Shown: piece by piece, positions 1-7,355 of the stretch
Position numbering within the stretch: position 1 is the stretch's first letter
Layout of the letters: each line of letters starts with the position of its first letter
NCBI GenBank assembly: GCA_947372535.1
Contig: CANBUA010000092.1
Span: 1 to 15,432 of the forward strand
Reading direction: 5' to 3'
Source: Burkholderiales bacterium
Lineage (GTDB): Bacteria > Pseudomonadota > Gammaproteobacteria > Burkholderiales > Burkholderiaceae
DNA length: 15,432 bases
Made by a program: the position numbers and the translations under genes
Notes under the pieces: generated by a model
Told to the model about the DNA's origin: nothing
Seen by the model: only the letters and a program-made list of their open reading frames with translations
The model's database searches: none

Positions 1-282
1 CTGGGCATCGCGTGGACTTCGTGGCCAACGCGCGTGGTCGAATGGGCCGCCAAGCGCCACTTGCACAGACAAGTCCAAGACCCGTGGCTCCGACGCCAGT
101 TGCTGCCGCAACACCGTCTGGACGATGAATACATCCTGCTCTCCAGCGACTACTACCCTGCCCTGCAACAGCCCAACTGCGAACTCGTGACCTGGCCCAT
201 CGACCGCCTCTGCGAAGAAGGCATACGCACCTGCGACGGTCTGATCCACGAGTTCGATTGCATCGTCTTTGCCACTGAGTAA
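1..282 (+). pseudogene. Flavin-containing (class B / Baeyer-Villiger type) monooxygenase, 3' fragment, probably broken
   Basis: The frame is open from the left edge, so the N-terminal part lies outside the window; 93 codons are visible. The peptide matches the middle-to-late part of FAD/NADPH monooxygenases of the cyclohexanone-monooxygenase/EthA type: a 'QVQDPWLRRQL' stretch, a 'SSDYYPAL' stretch (family form usually S-D-D-Y-Y-P-A-L), a 'NCELVTWPIDRL' stretch, then 'DCIVFAT'. In the family this last segment continues as A-T-G-F followed by roughly 100 or more further residues. Here it reads A-T-E and hits TAA at 280-282, and I see no continuation in the other two forward frames. Such enzymes insert one oxygen atom into ketones or thioethers in the cytoplasm; a product ending here would lack its C-terminal part and is unlikely to work. 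The repeat-rich DNA that follows suggests the gene was cut by an insertion or deletion. Family assignment is fairly secure; the exact substrate class cannot be told. Confidence 0.7.
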
Positions 283-358
283 GGGGGGGAGCACCACCCA
301 AGCACCTGTCGCACCGCCGCCCTGCAGGACGCCCCCACCTAGGTGTCGAACGCCGGTG

Positions 359-476
359 AAATTGGAACAACCCACAACGCAGGATCAATAACTTAGCGTT
401 CCTGCGTCAGTCAATTTGGAACTAGCAGTTCATTCAAACTGGAACTTTTCCGAAGACTCTTCACGGAATTTGGAAT
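359..476 (+). repeat. Four spaced direct repeats of an AATTGGAAC-like unit (possible IS21-type end)
   Basis: Ten-base units lie at 359-368 (AAATTGGAAC), 413-422 (AATTTGGAAC), 436-445 (AAACTGGAAC) and 467-476 (AATTTGGAAT), all in the same orientation, with start-to-start distances of 54, 23 and 31 bases. Multiple short, irregularly spaced copies of a TGGAAC-type sequence near an element end are characteristic of transposase-binding sites in IS21-family elements. That attribution is an inference from general resemblance: no transposase gene or second end is visible in the window. Confidence 0.4.
377..407. repeat. 8-bp inverted repeat (hairpin)
   Basis: ACGCAGGA at 377-384 is perfectly complementary to TCCTGCGT at 400-407, with a 15-base loop. 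It lies between the first and second AATTGGAAC-like repeats. There is no T-tract after it on either strand, so it is not an obvious terminator. Confidence 0.45.
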
Positions 477-492
477 TTTTTCACCACTCCAG

Positions 493-522
493 CCAAACGG
501 CAAATCCGCTCCTGCCGTTTGG
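493..522. repeat. 10-bp perfect inverted repeat (hairpin)
   Basis: CCAAACGGCA at 493-502 pairs perfectly with TGCCGTTTGG at 513-522 across a 10-base loop. It lies 16 bases after the last AATTGGAAC-like repeat. No T-tract follows on either strand. It could belong to a mobile-element end or be a protein-binding site; neither can be decided from sequence alone. Confidence 0.5.
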
Positions 523-768
523 TAACAACTCCACAATTCGCTGCCTGGAAATGCGTCCCGACGGGCCGCTTCGTCAAGCTTCATGCTTCATGCGGTACTT
601 ATCTCAAGCGATTCATTGACCACCACGCCTTTCAGGTGCTGCCCGCCGAGGGCCTCATCGCCGCAGGCAAAACAGGTCGATGTAGGTGAAATGCAAAGGG
701 CCGTGGTGCAGCGGTTGCTGCCAGTGGTGACCACACGCCGTATTCAAGGCGTCAAACACAGCAGGGAC

Positions 769-1533
769 CTAGTGCCGAAATAGGCGTTGCAATGCCTGGG
801 AGCGGGGGATATCCCGGAGAAATGGCGGCACTGCAAGGAGCAACAGAAGCGCGGCCAGCGGAACAACGCAGATGAACCCCACGTGCTTGAAGCCGAGAGC
901 ACCCACGACACCACCCGAGACAAACATGCCGACCAGCCCACCCGCCATCTTCATGCGCTGTTGATCGTGCCTGACCATGTCCAACTTCGAACGGTACGAC
1001 CTGTTCCAATAAAGCATCTTGCCCAGTTCCATGCCAAAGTCGGTGATGTTGCCGGTCATGTGGGTGGTGCGTATGCTTCCGCCGGAAGTCTTTGACGCGA
1101 CTGCGTTTTGCAGACCCATGATGAAGGACAGAAGCAACACCGTGAGCGGGACCGCAAACGGTGTCGTCCAGGTGAGCGTTACCGCGCCCATCAACCCAAA
1201 TGGCAACATGAGCAAGGCCTCTAGCATCAGCGGCAGCGCGTAAACGCTGTGGAGATGGTGCTGCCGCCCCCAGTTGACCAGGATCGCGCAGACGGCGGCA
1301 CCGGCCAGAAATGCCAGAATCGCCCCCAGGGCGTTCAGCAACAGAATCGAGTTGCCGAGCACCGCCGCATCGGCCATTTGTGATGCGAAGCCAGTCATGT
1401 GCGACGTGTACCTGTGCAAGACCAGAAACCCACCTGCGTTGACAGCTCCTGCGTTGAAGGCGAGCAACATCCCGAGCGCCCGGTTGGTCGAGGGCGATCG
1501 GTGTCGGTTCGTCAGAAAGCGGAGTCGACGCAT
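769..1533 (-). CDS. DUF1275 (YoaK-like) family integral membrane protein
   Basis: This 254-residue protein has the two DUF1275 hallmark stretches: 'GAVNAGGFLVLHRYTSHMTG' at residues 29-48, and at about 138-167 the conserved 'MGLQNAVASK' followed by 'TTHMTGNITDFG'. Hydrophobic segments lie at about 19-40, 60-87, 97-120, 127-145, 197-214 and 218-236, giving roughly six membrane spans, typical for the family. Its function is not established; YoaK-like proteins are annotated as unknown inner-membrane proteins, and I do not assign a substrate. The start at 1531-1533 (ATG) places the first hallmark at the usual distance from the N-terminus, but no strong ribosome-binding site is visible. The gene is transcribed away from rpoH and stands alone. 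No clear terminator is visible after its stop. Confidence 0.88.
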   Translation of the reverse strand: MRRLRFLTNRHRSPSTNRALGMLLAFNAGAVNAGGFLVLHRYTSHMTGFASQMADAAVLGNSILLLNALGAILAFLAGAAVCAILVNWGRQHHLHSVYALPLMLEALLMLPFGLMGAVTLTWTTPFAVPLTVLLLSFIMGLQNAVASKTSGGSIRTTHMTGNITDFGMELGKMLYWNRSYRSKLDMVRHDQQRMKMAGGLVGMFVSGGVVGALGFKHVGFICVVPLAALLLLLAVPPFLRDIPRSQALQRLFRH

Positions 1534-1815
1534 GGTCTGTTCGTTTCAATTGGTCGAGTGTGGAAAGTATCGTGCGCTTGAAGGGCACCTTACTCGCACA
1601 AATAGCCCGTGAACGAAAAACACACCCGCAGATGGTGGCCCGCTCACCTCGGGTGAGTGAGTCCCATCAATTTTTGATACAGCAGGCAAAGCAGATCGAG
1701 AACGCTTCGCGGCGACTCGCAACACTGGACCTGCTCGAAACCCGCTCCGAGGCCCCCCAGAACTTGCGTGCGCTTGGAGGATTCACGCGCCCCCACACGG
1801 AACTTCTCCTCGTCC
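1534..1815. other. Intergenic region between the divergent DUF1275 gene and rpoH
   Basis: No gene is recognisable here. The forward frame is continuous with rpoH back to 1560, but its translation shows no sigma-factor homology and the region carries regulatory signals nearer rpoH. A small hairpin (CTCACC 1643-1648 / GGTGAG 1652-1657, 3-base loop) and a short AT-rich palindrome (ATCAATTTTTGAT, about 1667-1679) are visible; neither has an obvious role. The promoter of the DUF1275 gene must lie here, but I cannot place it convincingly. Confidence 0.5.
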
Positions 1816-1842
1816 TTAGCACTCTCTTACCAGGAGTGCTAA
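1816..1842. promoter_or_regulatory. CIRCE operator (HrcA-binding site) upstream of rpoH
   Basis: TTAGCACTC at 1816-1824 and GAGTGCTAA at 1834-1842 are separated by exactly 9 bases. This matches the canonical CIRCE element (TTAGCACTC-N9-GAGTGCTAA) in all 18 arm positions. CIRCE is bound by the heat-shock repressor HrcA, classically at groESL and dnaK operons. Its right arm ends 35 bases before the rpoH start codon, so HrcA is expected to repress transcription of rpoH. The hrcA gene itself is not in the window. The element is certain as sequence; control of rpoH is inferred from position. Confidence 0.95.
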
Positions 1843-1845
1843 CAT
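1816..1845 (+). promoter_or_regulatory. Candidate sigma-70-type promoter of rpoH embedded in CIRCE
   Basis: TTAGCA (1816-1821, compare TTGACA) and TAACAT (1840-1845, compare TATAAT) are 18 bases apart and each matches consensus at four of six positions. Both hexamers overlap the arms of the CIRCE element, so HrcA bound there would occlude RNA polymerase. Transcription would start near 1852, giving a leader of about 26 bases. This is a pattern-based guess; the CIRCE sequence itself supplies most of the match. Confidence 0.35.
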
Positions 1846-1854
1846 CATTGCTCA

Positions 1855-1874
1855 AAGGAGCCTTACAAGGAGCC
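1855..1874 (+). promoter_or_regulatory. Tandem ribosome-binding sites of rpoH
   Basis: AAGGAGCC occurs twice, at 1855-1862 and 1867-1874, 12 bases apart. The second copy (AAGGAG 1867-1872) sits 5 bases before the ATG at 1878 and fixes that codon as the start. The first copy is too far upstream (17 bases from AAGGAG to ATG) for ordinary initiation but could act as a standby ribosome site. Confidence 0.7.
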
Positions 1875-1877
1875 CGC

Positions 1878-2792
1878 ATGACCGCCACGACCCTTCCAGC
1901 CAGCCGCGATCCCTTCAGCATGGTGCCCTCGCTGGGCAACCTGGACGCCTACATCCGGGCAGTACAGGCCATTCCCCTGCTCCAGCCCGAGGAAGAAAAG
2001 GAACTGGGGCGGCGCCTGCGCGACGAGAACGACCTGCAAGCGGCCAGCAACCTCGTGCTTTCCCATCTTCGCCTGGTGGTTTCCATCTCGCGTCAATACG
2101 TGGGTTATGGCCTGCCCCAGGGCGACTTGATCCAGGAAGGCAACGTGGGCTTGATGAAAGCCGTCAAACGTTTCGACCCGGATCAGGGCGTGCGCCTGGT
2201 GAGCTATGCCATGCACTGGATCAAGGCCGAAATCCACGAGTACGTGCTCAAGAACTGGCGCACGGTCAAGGTGGCCACCACCAAGGCCCAGCGCAAGCTC
2301 TTTTTCAACCTGCGCTCGCTCAAGCACCAGCTCAAGGGCGATGCCGATGATGCGCATGTGGGCCGCTCTGCCTTGAGCGAGGCCGAAATCCAGCGCGTGG
2401 CCACCGAACTCAATGTGCGTCCTGAAGACGTCATCGAGATGGAAACCCGCATGGCGGGCGGCGACGTAGCCCTGGAAGCCCCGGCTGATGACGAGTACGA
2501 GGTGTCCGCGCCCCTGTCCTACCTGACCGACGACCGCAACGAGCCGACCCGCGTCATCGAGTCGAACCGCCGCGACTGGCTGGCCAGCCACGGCATCGGC
2601 CAGGCGCTGGAATCGCTGGATGACCGCAGCCGCCGCATCGTGCAGGAACGCTGGTTGAGCGTCGAAGACAACGGCTCGGGCGGTGCCACGCTGCACGACC
2701 TGGCGGCCGAGTTCGGCGTGAGCGCCGAGCGCATTCGCCAGATCGAAGTCGCGGCGCTCAAGAAAATGCGCAAAACGCTGGAAGTTGCCTGA
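1878..2792 (+). CDS. rpoH: RNA polymerase heat-shock sigma factor RpoH (sigma-32)
   Basis: RpoH directs RNA polymerase to heat-shock promoters (chaperones, proteases) in the cytoplasm. The 304-residue product shows sigma region 2.2 'GDLIQEGNVGLMKAVKRFDP' (residues 82-101), region 2.4 with 'SYAMHWIKAEI' (about 109-119), and the RpoH-specific box 'QRKLFFNLR' (138-146), which separates RpoH from RpoD and RpoS. Region 4.2 is the helix-turn-helix 'LAAEFGVSAERIRQIE' (275-290). The length is near the usual ~285-310. ATG 1878 is chosen because of its AAGGAG five bases upstream and because the frame before it lacks homology and contains the CIRCE site. A perfect CIRCE operator lies just upstream, implying HrcA control. 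The gene is monocistronic, ending at a strong terminator facing pgi. Confidence 0.96.
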   Translation: MTATTLPASRDPFSMVPSLGNLDAYIRAVQAIPLLQPEEEKELGRRLRDENDLQAASNLVLSHLRLVVSISRQYVGYGLPQGDLIQEGNVGLMKAVKRFDPDQGVRLVSYAMHWIKAEIHEYVLKNWRTVKVATTKAQRKLFFNLRSLKHQLKGDADDAHVGRSALSEAEIQRVATELNVRPEDVIEMETRMAGGDVALEAPADDEYEVSAPLSYLTDDRNEPTRVIESNRRDWLASHGIGQALESLDDRSRRIVQERWLSVEDNGSGGATLHDLAAEFGVSAERIRQIEVAALKKMRKTLEVA

Positions 2793-2817
2793 AACAACGC
2801 TTGAACGCGAGGACGAG

Positions 2818-2852
2818 AAAAAGCCCCCGGTCATCCGACCCGGGGCTTTTTT
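2818..2852. terminator. Bidirectional rho-independent terminator between rpoH and pgi
   Basis: AAAAAGCCCC (2818-2827) pairs with GGGGCTTTTT (2842-2851), with a further inner G-C pair or two, and is followed by T-tracts on both strands because the stem starts with A's and ends with T's. It lies 25 bases after the rpoH stop and 12 bases beyond the pgi stop on the other strand, so it can end both converging transcripts. Confidence 0.92.
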
Positions 2853-2864
2853 CATGGGCGGTCT

Positions 2865-4513
<1,649 letters not shown>

Positions 4514-4517
<4 letters not shown>

Positions 4518-5470
4518 TGCAGCGCGATGATCAGGCCATCGAGCTTGCCCGCGTCCACCGCAAAAGCGCGGATGCCTTCGGCGAGTTTTTCCGTGGCCAT
4601 GGCGTCTTCGTTGAGGGCATAGCGGAAGGCCGCTTCGCTCAGCGGTGCCGGTGCCAGGTCCATCACATCGGCGCCCAACAGGCGGCGGATGACCGGCTCG
4701 CCGGTGACATCGGCGGACTGAAGCTGCGCCAGCAAATCGGGGCTGATGGTCAGCAAGTCGCAGCCCGCCAGCGCCAGGATTTGCCCGACGTTGCGAAAGC
4801 TCGCCCCCATCACCTCGGTGGCGATGCCATGACGCTTGTAGTAGTCGTGGATGCGTGTCACGGACTGCACGCCCGGGTCGTTGGCGCCGGCCTGGGCCGC
4901 CTCATCCCAGGCGCTGCCGGCCGTCTTCTTGTGCCAATCGTAGATCCGGCCCACGAAAGGTGAGATCAACTGCACTTTGGCATCGCCACACGCCTGCGCC
5001 TGGCAAAAGGCAAACAACAGCGTGAGGTTGCAATGCACACCCTCCTGCTCCAGCACCTGAGCGGCGGCAATGCCCTCCCAGGTCGAGGCGATCTTGATGA
5101 GCACGCGATCCAGCGGCACGCCAGCTTCGGCATACAGCGACATGATGCGGCGGGCGCGGGCCAGGGTGGCCTCGGTATCGAAGCTCAGGCGGGCATCGAC
5201 TTCGGTCGAGACGCGGCCTGGGATGACCTTGAGGATCTCCTGGCCGAAGCGCACCAGCACGCGATCGACCAGCAGGTCCAGCGGCTGACCCGGATGGGCA
5301 GCAACCACTTCGGCCAGCAAGGGCGCGTACTCGGGCTTTTGCACTGCCTTGAGGATCAGCGACGGATTGGTCGTGGCATCTTGCGGCGCGAACTGCGCCA
5401 GTTGCCGGAAGTCACCAGTGTCGGCCACCACGGTGGTAAACGTTTTGAGCTGATCGAGTTGAGAAACCAT
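4514..5470 (-). CDS. tal: Transaldolase
   Basis: Transfers a dihydroxyacetone unit between sedoheptulose-7-phosphate and glyceraldehyde-3-phosphate in the non-oxidative pentose phosphate pathway. The 318-residue length matches the classical TalA/TalB subfamily (about 317). Seen are 'DATTNPSL' (31-38), Glu90 in '[10 protein letters not shown]', the Schiff-base lysine K126 in '[10 protein letters not shown]', '[10 protein letters not shown]' (171-180) and '[12 protein letters not shown]' further on. Asp17 corresponds to the catalytic Asp of the E. coli enzyme. The ATG at 5468-5470 has AAGGG 8 bases upstream on its strand. It is first in the tal-pgi operon and divergent from zwf across 99 bases. 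Confidence 0.97.
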
Positions 5471-5569
5471 TCAATACACCCTTCTTGGGCATTCATTTAT
5501 TCATCACGGCCTCGATTTTGACGGTAATTTAAAGACAATGGTTTCCAAACAGTGACGTGAAGCACCTAC
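5471..5569. promoter_or_regulatory. Divergent tal / zwf promoter region
   Basis: These 99 bases must hold promoters for both tal-pgi (minus) and zwf (plus). The segment is AT-richer than the flanking genes, especially 5490-5540. The tal ribosome-binding site is visible at its left end (CCCTT at 5479-5483, read as AAGGG on the minus strand). I could not find well-spaced -35/-10 pairs that I would defend on either strand. Confidence 0.6.
5523..5537. promoter_or_regulatory. Candidate HexR-like operator between tal and zwf
   Basis: Read on the minus strand this is TGTCTTTAAATTACC, which agrees at 12 of 15 positions with the HexR palindrome TGTAATTAAATTACA as I recall it from gammaproteobacteria. 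HexR is an RpiR-type repressor sensing 2-keto-3-deoxy-6-phosphogluconate and controlling zwf and other central carbon genes. The site is only a partial palindrome here, and no hexR gene is in the window. It rests on one degenerate match plus a fitting context. Confidence 0.28.
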
Positions 5570-7036
5570 ATGGCCTTTGATCTGGTTTTTTTCGGCGGAA
5601 CAGGCGATCTGACTTGGCGCAAGTTGATGCCATCACTGTTCCAGGCGTGGCGTCACGGCACCTTGCCGCCAGGGGGCCGCATCCTGGCGGTGGCGCGCGA
5701 CGAGCGCGATGACGATGGCTACCGCGAGTGGCTCAAGCCCCGCCTGCAGGAGGCAGACAGTGCCAAGCGCCCCACCGACGAGGAGTACCGGCAGTTCGCG
5801 CAGTCCATCCACTACCTGCGCATGGACCTGTCGCAAGCCACCGACTATCAGCGCCTCCAAGCCTGGCTGGGCGAACGCAATGCCGACACGGTGGTCATGT
5901 ACCTGGCCACCAGCCCCCACCTGTTCCCGGTCATCTGCGAGCAACTGGGGGCCGCCGGCCTGAACCATGGGCGCGTGCGTGTGGTGCTGGAAAAGCCGCT
6001 GGGTCACGACCTGGCCAGCGCCCAGGACATCAACCGCGTCGTGCGTTCAGTGTTCAGCGAACGCCAGGCCCTGCGCATCGACCACTACTTGGGCAAGCCT
6101 TCGGTGCAGAACCTGATGGCGCTGCGTTTTGGCAACGTGCTCTTCGAACCCCTGTGGCGCCGCGAGAGCATCGCCAACATCCAGATCACCCTGGCCGAGA
6201 GCCTGGGCGTGGGCACACGGGGCGATTTCTACAACCGCACGGGCGCTCTGCGGGACATGATCCAGAACCATGCCCTGCAGCTGCTGACCATCCTGGCCAT
6301 GGAGCCGCCCTCCAGCGCCGACGCCGATGCGATCCGCGACGAGAAGCTCAAGGTGCTGCGCTCGCTCAAACCCTTTGATGCGGTCTCCGTCACACGGGAT
6401 GTGATCCGCGGCCAATACCGCGCGGGCAACGTCACCGGCGAGACCGTCAAGGGCTACCTGGAAGAAGACAAGGTCCCCGCAGGCAGCCACACCGAGACCT
6501 TCGTGGCCCTGCGCTGCGAGGTGCAGAACTGGCGCTGGGCCGGTGTGCCGTTCTACCTGCGCACGGGCAAGCGACTGGCGCAGCGGCACTCGGAGATCGT
6601 CGTCAACTTCAAGCCCACGCCCCATCCGATCTTCCCGGGCAGCCAAGCCAACAACCAGTTGGTGATCAAGCTGCAACCCGAAGACGGCCTGGAGCTGCAC
6701 CTGCTGGCCGCACGTGGCACGGTCAACAGTGCCTTCAATTCATCGGGTCTGGAGTCCTTGTCGCCAGTGTCGCTGGACCTGGATTTCGACAAGGCATTCT
6801 CGACCGAACGCGTGGGGGCGTATGAACGCATGCTGCTGGACGCCATCGCTGGGCGCTTGAACCTGTTCGTGCGCTCGGATGAGCAGGAGCAGGCCTGGCG
6901 TTGGGTCGAGCCGGTGCTCCAGGCGTGGGAGCACGATCCTCATGGGCTCAAGCACTATGTGGCTGGGACCTGGGGGCCGCCATCGGCCAGTGCACTCGTC
7001 GCGCGCGATGGATTCGCCTGGGCGGAGGAGGCCTGA
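5570..7036 (+). CDS. zwf: Glucose-6-phosphate 1-dehydrogenase
   Basis: Oxidises glucose-6-phosphate to 6-phosphogluconolactone with reduction of NADP+, opening the oxidative pentose phosphate and Entner-Doudoroff routes. The 488 residues are typical length. The N-terminal dinucleotide-binding stretch 'FFGGTGDLTWRKL' (7-19), 'EKPLG' (141-145), the substrate-binding active-site signature 'RIDHYLGK' (169-176) and the catalytic His at 234 in 'QNHALQLL' are all present. ATG 5570 gives the N-terminus the family expects, although the upstream bases (GTGAAGC) are a poor ribosome-binding site. The usual partners pgl, edd and eda are absent here. It converges on mlaB, with only 13 bases between stop codons. 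Confidence 0.97.
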   Translation: MAFDLVFFGGTGDLTWRKLMPSLFQAWRHGTLPPGGRILAVARDERDDDGYREWLKPRLQEADSAKRPTDEEYRQFAQSIHYLRMDLSQATDYQRLQAWLGERNADTVVMYLATSPHLFPVICEQLGAAGLNHGRVRVVLEKPLGHDLASAQDINRVVRSVFSERQALRIDHYLGKPSVQNLMALRFGNVLFEPLWRRESIANIQITLAESLGVGTRGDFYNRTGALRDMIQNHALQLLTILAMEPPSSADADAIRDEKLKVLRSLKPFDAVSVTRDVIRGQYRAGNVTGETVKGYLEEDKVPAGSHTETFVALRCEVQNWRWAGVPFYLRTGKRLAQRHSEIVVNFKPTPHPIFPGSQANNQLVIKLQPEDGLELHLLAARGTVNSAFNSSGLESLSPVSLDLDFDKAFSTERVGAYERMLLDAIAGRLNLFVRSDEQEQAWRWVEPVLQAWEHDPHGLKHYVAGTWGPPSASALVARDGFAWAEEA

Positions 7037-7044
7037 GGTCAGGC
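7031..7044. other. Small hairpin over the zwf stop codon, in the zwf/mlaB convergent gap
   Basis: GCCTGA (7031-7036) and TCAGGC (7039-7044) form a perfect 6-bp stem with a 2-base loop. The stem includes the zwf TGA and ends 5 bases before the mlaB stop. No T-tract follows on either strand, so it is at best a weak terminator or pause site. Confidence 0.3.
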
Positions 7045-7049
7045 ACTCA

Positions 7050-7337
7050 TCAGGTGTAGCGCAGCAGCACGTCCACGCCGTAGAGCCGCGCCAGATCGCT
7101 CAGCTTGGGCGGCAGCGATTGCACGGAAAACGCCCGGCCTTTGGCCTGGGCCATGCGCTGGCACTCCAGCAGCACGGCCAGCGCGCTCGAATCGAACTGC
7201 TGCAAGGCCGAGCCATCGACGGTCAGGAGCAGGGCTTCGCCGCCCGTGGCCGCCTGGGCCTGGTCCAGTGTCTTTTGGAACAGGCGCAAGGTGTCACGCA
7301 CTTGCTGGTGCGTCAGCACGGCGGGCAGCATCAGCAT
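7050..7337 (-). CDS. mlaB: MlaB, STAS-domain subunit of the phospholipid-transport ABC complex
   Basis: A 95-residue single STAS domain, normal for MlaB. The diagnostic stretch is 'FDSSALAVLLECQRMA' (48-63), where D-S-S-A-L corresponds to D-T-G-G-L around the functional Thr of E. coli MlaB; here a Ser takes that place. 'LPPKLSDLARLYGVDVLL' near the C-terminus is also typical. In E. coli MlaB is cytoplasmic, binds the MlaF ATPase and stabilises the MlaFEDB complex. It is the last gene of the operon, 18 bases after mlaC. A second ATG two codons downstream is possible but makes little difference. Confidence 0.88.
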   Translation of the reverse strand: MLMLPAVLTHQQVRDTLRLFQKTLDQAQAATGGEALLLTVDGSALQQFDSSALAVLLECQRMAQAKGRAFSVQSLPPKLSDLARLYGVDVLLRYT

Positions 7338-7355
7338 GGCGCGGCGTCCTAGGGC

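Larger units (their letters stand above)
283..768. other. Gene-free relic region, possible insertion-sequence remnant
   Basis: I recognise no gene in these 486 bases. About 355-545 is visibly richer in A/T than the flanking genes, and it holds four spaced AATTGGAAC-like repeats, a 10-bp palindrome (CACCTAGGTG, 336-345) and two hairpins. A frame on the + strand is open from 426 to a TGA at 687-689, but it has no good start, runs straight through the repeats and hairpins, and matches no family I know. Further right (about 545-768) composition returns to GC-rich without recognisable coding. The region separates a truncated monooxygenase from an intact DUF1275 gene, as expected of a decayed mobile-element insertion. 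Confidence 0.5.

Noticed and set aside
426..689. 87-codon open stretch on the + strand in the relic region
   Set aside because: No plausible start with a ribosome-binding site, no recognisable family, and it runs through the repeats and hairpins.
752..1588. 278-codon minus-strand frame overlapping the DUF1275 gene
   Set aside because: Out-of-frame shadow of the DUF1275 gene; it lacks hydrophobic spans and the family motifs, which are in the other frame.
1643..1657. Hairpin CTCACC/GGTGAG as a terminator
   Set aside because: No T-tract on either side, and it lies between divergent genes where no transcript needs to end.
1773..1798. Possible sigma-32 promoter (CTTGGAG ... CCCCACAC) upstream of rpoH
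   Set aside because: The spacer is only 11 bases and the -10 part departs from CCCCATNT at important positions; chance is likely in C-rich DNA.
1560..1877. N-terminal extension of RpoH by 106 codons
   Set aside because: The extension has no sigma-factor homology and spans the CIRCE element, and a strong AAGGAG sits just before ATG 1878.
1863..2855. 330-codon minus-strand frame opposite rpoH
   Set aside because: Antisense shadow of rpoH that also runs through the terminator; composition (Gln/His/Val/Gly-rich) is typical of a mirrored GC-rich gene.
5518..5530. TTGACG followed by TAATTT as a zwf promoter
   Set aside because: The two boxes are one base apart instead of about 17, so they cannot act together as -35 and -10.
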